NCBI RefSeq assembly: GCF_910596095.1
Contig: NC_056551.1
Span: 14,153,501-14,217,500, forward strand
Source of the DNA: Thunnus maccoyii
Lineage: Eukaryota; Chordata; Actinopteri; Scombriformes; Scombridae
DNA: 64,000 nucleotides
Direction: 5' to 3'
Part shown: piece after piece, positions 58,101 to 64,000 of the stretch
Numbering within the stretch: the stretch's first letter is position 1
Layout of the letters: each line of letters starts with the position of its first letter
Notes under the pieces: model-generated
Seen by the model: the letters and a program-made list of their open reading frames with translations, nothing else
What the model was told of the DNA's origin: nothing
The model's database searches: none
Position numbers and translations under genes: made by a program

Positions 58101-60288
58101 TTTCCATTCTTACTAAGACACACAAGTCTAACTGTGACGGGGCTGAGGAGTCTTGCATTTCAAATTTTATCAAGTATAACTTGAATTTGACAAAGTGCAT
58201 ATTTTCTGTTTAAAGGAGAAAGTATAATAACTATTACTGAGTCTATACAGTAGTACCAGTAAGGCCTGTAAAACCTGATCACTCCCATTAATACCACAAA
58301 CTAAAGATAGATCAAGAGAGATGGGCGTGAAGTTTTTGCAAAGTAAAGACAATGATCACCTCGGTTATTTACGTCACGTACTTTTCTCAGTGTATGGGAT
58401 GTCATGAGAATTTTAAGTGAAATCAATGCTTGATGTTTGGTCTCAGCATCAAAAAGGAGACTGCTTTTTTGGGCATGGTGAAGGGAAGTCTGGGTCTTCT
58501 TTTGTCTCTTGTTGACAAGTTCAGTCAATGAAAGAGTGAATCCTTTGACTAATTTCATTCGCCTGAGTAAGTAATACTGGTTGAAGGCTGCAGCAGAGAG
58601 AGCAAATCCCTTAAGCTGCACTGGAGCGAGTGGGCAACTTTCATAACTCAAACCCACCAGGGCGGGCCTGTGTATTGATGCATGGCCGTGTGTGTGTGTG
58701 TGTGTGTCTCTGTGTGTGTTTGTGGTGGAAAAAAGGTGTAAATATCACTGGGGGAAATTGATTATGAAATTCCAGTTTAAGGCAAACATATTCATATGGA
58801 AATCTTGATCAACAGCTTCCACAGATGCTGCATAATTTTTGTATTAGAACAACAACAGAAACGGTTTGTAATTATTAGGGATTCAGTGGTTAATGTTTTA
58901 TCCTGCAAGACCACAAAGCTGCAGTATGACTGACAGAACCAGCAACCAGAAGTTGTTCCTCCTGTGGCGCAGATGGAAATCAAAGCTCCCTAGTCTTCAG
59001 AGGACTGAGGAAACTCTCTTGTATGTTTTTGTTATGTACTGTTTGATGTGAGGAAGCTGAGAAAAAAAAGACTACTTATCTCTACAGTAGAGCCAATACT
59101 GTATCGATTCCTTTAAATATTTCTTTTGCCTTTCATATTTCTTTGTCATGAAGACTTACATGTCCTCTGGGAGCTCAGGGGGTCAACTGCAGAGCAAGAC
59201 TCAGGGAAAATGCTTGCCAACATGGGGAGCTTCTCTGATTATTATTATTTTTATTTATTCTTTTAGCTGTTTAAACTAGGGCTGCAACTAACGGTTATTT
59301 TGTTTATCCCTTAATCTGCTGATTATTTTCTCAATTAATCAATTAATTGTTTCATCTACAAGATGTCAGATAGTGAAAATGCCTGTTATACTTTTCCCAG
59401 AGTCAGAGGTGACATATCCATAGGTCCTGTTTTGTCTGATCAACAAGGCTGGATTCAGATTCACTGCTTGTCAGTTGCTTTTGTTAATTTGACTAATTGC
59501 ACACTTGTTAAGGAACTTGAATCACTTAAGTAAGCCCTGCAGTGTTAACTAATTTCTTGGCCTTATAGAGAGGCATTACATGGTACATAAATCTAAATAA
59601 AGTGGTGCTTAACTAATTAAATGACCACAATAAGGCCCCAACACAAACTGTTACCTAGGAGCCACCAAATTACTCCAAAACCCCAAAGATCTTCTGTTAC
59701 CATCAAAGAAAAGCATTAATAGTAAATTTGAGAAGCTGAAACCAGCTAATTTTGGGGGCATTTTTGCCTTGAAAATGATTACAAGATTATCAAAATAATT
59801 GCCAGTTAATTTTCTGTAGATCAACTGATAGTTTGATCGTTGCAGCTCTAGTTTCAACACGTGAGTCACCTCCCTGATATTCCCTTTGAAGAAGAATTGT
59901 TTAGTTAAGAATCTATCCATTTAACATTTAACAGCACTTACTCGGTCTTGTTTCGGGTTTTGTCCTCGCTGAGCGGCAGCAGGTTGATGACAGCCTGTCC
60001 CAGCAGCTTGTCTGGACCCACCAGGGCCCGGTGCAGGACGTTGACGCGCAGCGTGCTTCGCTCCCCTCCGCCGCCCTGATGCAACGGCGGCAGGTCGAAG
60101 GCGGCCTCCTCCTTCCACACCGGAGCCACGCTCTTCTCCACCACCGAGGTCTGGTACTTTTCCTTACCCACTTGCATGACCGCGTACGCATCGTTAGTGC
60201 CGCTTTTCCCCTTTATCCTGAGGCCTCTGGCTTGGAGTACCGTTACCTGGACGCTTGAGGGACACCACTGCTGCTCCGCCAAGGACAT
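46159..60288 (-). CDS. rab11fip1: Rab11 family-interacting protein 1 (RAB11FIP1/RCP), complete, with giant ER/K-rich exon
   Basis: Class I Rab11 effector of recycling endosomes. Exons are 59942-60288, 51187-51614, 48887-51095, 47065-47934, 46565-46679 and 46159-46365; phases agree and total 4176 nt (1391 residues). The start is MSLAEQQW at 60288. A C2 domain spans about residues 10-170, with VQVTVLQARGLR and the conserved DIQFMRNNMTASMFDLS downstream strand. Residues about 351-936, all in exon 3, are almost only Glu, Arg and Lys. NPF motifs (EH-domain ligands) lie at 969-971, 978-980 and 1147-1149. The last 60 residues are the Rab-binding domain (YSQLTQAELISLVLKQENQLVERDSKISELEHYIDNLL in parts). 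Exon 1 is CpG-rich. Human RAB11FIP1 has the same ends but, as I recall, no such helix. brf2 is the downstream neighbour, as in human. Confidence 0.94.
46680..47064 (-). other. rab11fip1: rab11fip1 intron between exons 4 and 5
   Basis: 385 bases, with a GTGAGA donor and a TTGCAG acceptor. Nothing else is recognisable. Confidence 0.75.
47935..48886 (-). other. rab11fip1: rab11fip1 intron between exons 3 and 4
   Basis: About 950 bases with a GTCAGT donor and a TTTCCAG acceptor. A CA-rich patch is at 48732-48751. Short open frames here do not fit the splice phases, and I see no exon. Confidence 0.7.
49050..50820 (-). repeat. rab11fip1: Coding tandem repeats of about 180-186 nt in rab11fip1 exon 3 (predicted single alpha-helix)
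   Basis: A marker phrase (plus strand GCTAATCT, encoding part of RLAEEKRR) recurs at 49826, 50012, 50192, 50375 and 50555, a period of 180-186 nt or 60-62 residues. Units share blocks such as RIRMEEERAQEE and RQEEERERLAEEKRR. Period changes are multiples of three, so the frame is kept. Charges alternate in runs of 3-5 acidic then 2-4 basic residues with almost no hydrophobic heptad, typical of ER/K single alpha-helix rather than of a coiled coil. The coding strand is strongly purine-rich. Confidence 0.9.
51715..51991 (-). mobile_element. tRNA-derived SINE
   Basis: Read on the minus strand from 51991: a GGGGCAGCTGTG head, an A-box-like TGCCTCAGGAGG and a B-box-like GGTTCAATTCC, then the body with TTGGCAAGATACTGAACCCC and GCATGGCAGCCCCGGCC. 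This matches a SINE family widespread in teleosts. It has a few differences from the usual B box, so it is moderately old. Confidence 0.8.
53431..53482. repeat. Microsatellite (TG/CG)n
   Basis: GTGCGTGCGTGCATG followed by alternating TG and CG units, in rab11fip1 intron 1. Confidence 0.9.
54370..54990. repeat. Degenerate TAGTAT-type minisatellite, interrupted
   Basis: Hundreds of bases are built from variants of TTAGTATAG and AGTATAGCAT. The array is split by a non-repetitive stretch of about 180 bases (about 54660-54840) and ends in cleaner TATAG/TATGG units. Units differ in length, so the array is old and drifting. Confidence 0.8.
55168..55216. repeat. Trinucleotide repeat (GAT)n
   Basis: GATGATGGTGATGAT... 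with a GAAGATAAT interruption near the middle, in the rab11fip1 intron. Confidence 0.95.
56626..56974. mobile_element. TTAA-flanked MITE (piggyBac-like, non-autonomous)
   Basis: The 349-bp element begins TTAAAGGTGCAGTGTGTAG and ends with the near reverse complement (CTACACACTGGTCCTTTAA). Inverted repeats of about 34 bp have few mismatches. Both ends carry TTAA, the target site of piggyBac-type elements. It has no coding capacity. The family is common in teleost genomes, often seen as TTAAAGG...CAGTGTGTAGGATTTAGTGGC. Confidence 0.85.
57975..58000. repeat. Microsatellite (GT)n
   Basis: GTGTGCGTGTGTGTGTG run in rab11fip1 intron 1. A second GT run is at 58688-58722. Confidence 0.95.
59277..59850. 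mobile_element. hAT-type MITE with an internal insertion
   Basis: The ends are TAGGGCTGCAAC and GTTGCAGCTCTA, 12-bp inverted repeats with one mismatch. Flanks GTTTAAAC and GTTTCAAC form an 8-bp target duplication with one difference, as expected for hAT. The interior matches the well-known fish element with repeated TTAATC-type motifs. About 225 bases near 59448-59672 do not belong to that family and separate its CTGTTTTGTCTGATCAACAA and CCAAAACCCCAAAGATCTTC parts. Confidence 0.8.
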
Positions 60289-61952
60289 GCTGACACTTGT
60301 TGCTGGATTAACTCCGTAAAGAAATGATATAAAAACACACAACGGCGGCGTCTACCATCGGCTCACCGTGACACTGAACCGGACAGAAGCGAGAAAAAGT
60401 TTCCCCGTGTGTTTCAGCTGGACTTGAGGAAACAGCTGATTGGGCGTGGTTACACAGAGAGGAGGCCGGGGTTAAGAAGACAAGGCACTGCCCCAGATTA
60501 ACAGGTTACATGACGACGAATTTGATACGCTGTCTGGCTCATTCACAACACCGACAATCAGTTTCTGCAGTCAACCACACCTGATCCTTGTTAACCCTAA
60601 AGTATATCAGCATCATCTAACACCAGCTGTTTATTGGTTGATTTTGAGCATCTTTTTATTCAAATTTGAAAAAAACAGACATGATAATGCAAATGTTCGT
60701 ATCCTTCCCTGTGTTGGTTTATAGTTACAATTCCACCCACCCGTACCTCAACATCTATCTGATCAAGGTCTTTAAAAAATAAATACAAACAGCTTCATTC
60801 AGTATAAATGGAGTGTCACTTGCAGAGAGGACAAGGATATATCTGTGACAGCCGATAGGGTTCATAGGCTTGGATTCAGTTTCACATGCTGCTCCAGTTT
60901 GAATCTTAATCAGCCTGCCGTGCCAGTGTCTGCACGCGTTTCATCCCACCTGCAGTTCAGGTGGATTGAAGGCTCTAAAATACCATGAATGTGTTTGTTT
61001 GGTTGTCTGTGTTGGCGCATTAATGGACTGGCGACCTTTCCAGAGTTGATTCCCTGCTTTTTCCTGAATCCATGCTGGCATAGGCCCTAACAATCCCTGT
61101 AAGCCTCAAGAGGAGTAAGGAGAATGAATGCATCTTATAATGCTGTCTAAATCAGTCTGTTTGATTTGTCTGTTTGCTGTTGAGTAAAATGTCCCAACAC
61201 AACAAATACAGGATAGATATTGTCTAAACACTGACTCCAACTGTTTGAGAAAGGTAACTTACTTTGTATCACCCTGAACCCTTCAAAGAAAGACTTTCCA
61301 CATAATCTGAGACGAACCAATTGAAAACCTTCATTATCATGGTATACATTATGTGTCATGGCTGAAAATGTTTAACCTTATTTTACTCTGTTTCCTGGTG
61401 CCATTCAAAGTTTAAAGGTGAAGACACATATAGAGCCTTGAGCCAATTAGTAAAGTGACATACTAAGTGTGGGCCCTGCCAAAGTGTCTGTCTCACTGTG
61501 ATGTAACTACTGTAGTACGAGGCACTTAAAATAGCCACTGTTTAGCGTTCTCAGTTGTATTTTAAGAGATGTTCCATAACACATGATTTTATAAAACAGC
61601 CATTTCGGTCAACAGGCATTTTCATATGAGAATGTTTTAATCAGATATGCGTCAAACTCATGGGGCGATATGAGGTTTTGGTTCTTTTACTGCTCTGTTT
61701 GACCCTCTGGTGAATGTAACCATTCTCCCAATTTCACAACATACAAAGATAATTAAATACAGATATGAACTGACAAAAACTGAAATATCAAAACATAACA
61801 GAAAATGTTCTTTGGCTTGGAGCCTGGTAAAAAAAAATACAGCAGCAATAATAATGAATTTAAGTTCCTACTGTATGTGTGGAACTTCACAGAGTCACTA
61901 ATAAATGCCATTATATAAGATATTAAGTGTTTGCTTATAAATTGTCATACAT
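60289..61952. other. Spacer between rab11fip1 promoter and gpat4 3' end
   Basis: The first 200 bases are GC-richer and hold the rab11fip1 5' UTR and promoter. The rest is AT-rich and contains one dispersed repeat. The gpat4 3' UTR must occupy the right part. No other gene is supported. Confidence 0.5.
60955..61135 (+). repeat. Common teleost dispersed repeat
   Basis: The phrases GTTTGGTTGTCTGTGTTGGC, GGACTGGCGACCTTTCCAGA, GCTGGCATAGGCCCTA and GAGAATGAATG follow, in order, a very common fish repeat (AATGGTTGTCTGTCTCT, GACTGGCGACCTGTCCAG, GCTGGGATAGGCTCCA, AGAATGGATG). The copy is diverged. Confidence 0.65.
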
Positions 61953-63088
61953 TCACTGTGTCCTCATTTCATTTCTTGAATCTTGGCTGCTTTTGTCCTC
62001 CTCTGGATTTTCATCCTCTAAAACTTTGTTGTCACTTTGGTCCTCCTGGTCCTGATCACCTACAAGGACTTTGCTGTAAAGTTTCTGCTGCTCTTCCTTG
62101 AAAGCGTCTTTTACCTTTGCTCGTTTCAGCCCTCCGTCCCTGAGAGCACACAAAAGAAAAGAGTATCACACACAGACTGAACACAGTGCTATTAGTTACC
62201 TCCTCCACAAACGCTGAAGGGAAGAACCAAGATTGCCCCCTCAAATTAGCTCTATAATACGTGTAATACTGCACAATTTCCATTGGAGCTAAAGTTAATA
62301 ACGTTATAGTTTGTGAATCAGCAGCTGCAGTTTATGCCAGTGGCAACCTCTCTTTCTAATAACCATAGACACATATAATTTTACTGATGTATATCATAAC
62401 AATTAAATACAACAATGACTCACCAAATGAGATCCACTAATCCTCCTTGTGCAGCAATGGCTGCTTTCACTCGATTGGCAAACTGCACTGCATCCTCCCC
62501 TTCCTACAAGAAGACAATAAAAAAGAACAGACCAATAAAATATGGGAAATGTTCTCCAACATAACCAGATATTTAGCCAGTAGGTTACACCAAACTATAT
62601 ACTGGGACACAAAATATTTTGTAGGGTTTCACCTCTCTGTTCATAGGTGGCAGATACCAAACGCTGCATACGATTGCCCAGCTGCTCATCATCCTCAGCA
62701 GATAGTTCACCATACCAAACTTACTGCTGTTCCAGAAAGCATCCCCAAAGCGAGGATCATACTGCAAGATTGCAAGATAGAAATAAGATCATATCATGCA
62801 CAGGTAAGAGCAAAATGAGAAAAAAAGGAGGAAAAAGACAAAAAAAGCTCCTACCTTAATGGCAACTGGATAGACGGTGCAGCCGATTTCGAAGCTGCCT
62901 TTTTTGAACATCATCACTGATGTGTTGTTGATGCAAGTTCCTGTAGATGACACAGAGTGACGCTCTTAGCAACACTAAACACCAAACTTTACAAGCTCTA
63001 CATGTTTTAAAGCATTATATCATCATACACACCCTCAGGGAAGATAAGAATAGGCTGTTTGGTTTTGTCAGCAACATGATCGCCAAGC
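61953..63088 (-). CDS. gpat4: Glycerol-3-phosphate acyltransferase 4 (gpat4/agpat6), 3' part, last five exons
   Basis: ER-membrane enzyme that acylates glycerol-3-phosphate, the first step of glycerolipid and triacylglycerol synthesis. Coding exons are 63033-63088, 62855-62940, 62633-62761, 62424-62503 and 61953-62139, all in phase. Acyltransferase motif III is seen as ILIFPEGTC (split across an intron) and motif IV as VYPVAIKYDP. Then follow FGDAFWNSSKFGMVNYLLR, SWAIVCSVWYLPPM and DGGLKRAKVKDAFKEEQQKLYSK. The tail after that is about 35 residues long and very acidic, longer than in human GPAT4. GPAT3 is the close alternative. The SVWYLPPM and GGLVDL wording fits GPAT4 better, and human GPAT4 shares chromosome arm 8p with BRF2 and RAB11FIP1. 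Upstream exons lie beyond the right edge. Confidence 0.88.
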
Positions 63089-64000
63089 CTGAAAGCATAA
63101 TTGATAAAAAAATTAAAAAAAAAAAAAAAAGATTTTTTCCATTCTAGAGTTAAAGTCCATTACGGTTGCTGCTAAAACCTAAAGTGAACTGTTGTTATTA
63201 TTGCAACAACCAAATACAAATCATTATACACTTTCACTCATACTCTACAGTGCATGCCAAGTTGAAATATCAATACAGTGCTAATAAATTACATGGAATA
63301 TGGTATACTGCCTTATTAAAATCCCTTTAAACACAAGGCCACCAAGGTTGATACCAGTTTACAAACAAGTTTTTATGTTAGACATATGTTCTCTGTCAAG
63401 TTCATTGTTTCATAGTGTAATGGGTTGGAAATGCCACATGTTTTTTTATGTAAACAGACACCCCCTAATTTTTTGTTAATTATTTGAACTAATCTAACTG
63501 TGTTTATGGAGTTTTGACATCAGGTCAATACTAACTCTAATGCCACTGTGGATACCTGAAGGAGGTCACTCACCTGCTCTGCTCATGCGCAGCTCAATAT
63601 TAAATGAGCATCGGCTAGAGCAAGACGCTAACTTTGGCTCTCTCCCTTACTAATTCACAGGTATGTTAAAACTTTCTTTTCTATGATTAGCTCTGTTTAC
63701 TAGCTAATGTAAATGTATTGCAAATCGTTCTGTGAAGTTGTGACCTGGTTTAGAAATGTATTTGGAACGTATTTTTGTTGCCGCCATTGAGAACAGTTAC
63801 CTCCGTGAATTTCGGTTTTCTACTATTTTGTCAGTGAAAGTTACAGACCTTTGCATGAGATAATATATAAAAATGTGTTTAAAAGATTGTTTCTGAGTAT
63901 AAGCCAGTCAGTCGCGAGTTAATGGTAAATAGACATGCTATATTCAGACCAGTTTCACTTCCGGTCGCTCGTTAACAGGGCAGAGTCGCGCCATTTTGTT
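63089..64000. other. gpat4 intron with a promoter-like or repeat-like segment at its right end
   Basis: The left 450 bases are plain AT-rich intron with an A-run at 63116-63130. From about 63570 the sequence gains CpGs, has a good plus-strand donor (TTCACAG then GTATGT at 63661) and two CCGCCATT/GCGCCATTTTG motifs (63780 and 63990), as in YY1-type promoters. It could be an internal promoter, an unrecognised repeat or chance. Confidence 0.35.

Larger units (their letters stand above)
51615..59941 (-). other. rab11fip1: rab11fip1 intron 1 (8.3 kb)
   Basis: A long intron with a GTAAGT donor and a TTAACAG acceptor. It carries a SINE (51.7-52.0 kb), microsatellites, a TAG-rich degenerate repeat (54.4-55.0 kb), a TTAA-flanked MITE (56.6-57.0 kb) and a hAT-type MITE (59.3-59.85 kb). 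I find no extra exon on either strand. Confidence 0.75.

Noticed and set aside
59921-60191. Arg/Gly/Ala-rich frames overlapping rab11fip1 exon 1
   Set aside because: Alternative frames of a CpG-rich C2-domain exon; only the frame with the C2 sequence splices correctly.

Overview
This window looks like teleost fish nuclear DNA, probably from a spiny-rayed fish. The genes are vertebrate and split into short exons with GT-AG introns. The AT-rich spacers hold repeat families typical of fish: a CR1/L2-like LINE, tRNA-derived SINEs, a TTAA-flanked MITE, a hAT-type MITE and a BEL/Pao relic. I found no bacterial, organellar or CRISPR features.

Left part (1-18.4 kb). The minus strand carries the first ten coding exons of aak1, an NAK-family adaptor kinase whose 3' part lies outside the window. 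Head-to-head with it, the plus strand carries a complete anxa4 (annexin A4, 12 coding exons, 320 aa). About 1.4 kb separates them and holds a ZNF143-like promoter site and a C15 tract. AAK1 and ANXA4 are also neighbours on human 2p13. An antisense CR1/L2-like LINE lies in an anxa4 intron.

Middle (18.4-38.5 kb). A gene-poor stretch contains a broken BEL/Pao element (about 21.1-23.3 kb), a small L2-like LINE remnant and a SINE. It is followed by a two-exon prolactin-releasing-peptide receptor gene (prlhr type, 360 aa), whose intron cuts the DRY codon triplet.

Right part (40-64 kb). Three minus-strand genes follow: brf2 (RNA polymerase III initiation factor, 4 exons, 449 aa), rab11fip1 (6 exons, 1391 aa) and the last five coding exons of gpat4. 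BRF2 and RAB11FIP1 are neighbours on human 8p11, and GPAT4 lies on the same human arm. The window therefore joins blocks that are on separate human chromosomes.

The genes share no single pathway, although aak1, rab11fip1 and anxa4 all act at membranes or in endocytic traffic. The most unusual feature is the giant exon of rab11fip1. It encodes about 585 residues of almost pure Glu/Arg/Lys sequence in 60-62-residue tandem units, predicted to be a very long single alpha-helix between the N-terminal C2 domain and the NPF motifs and Rab-binding end. Other items worth a look are a GC-AG intron in anxa4 with an in-frame GT alternative, two near-perfect short hairpins, and a long-armed foldback element in brf2 intron 1.
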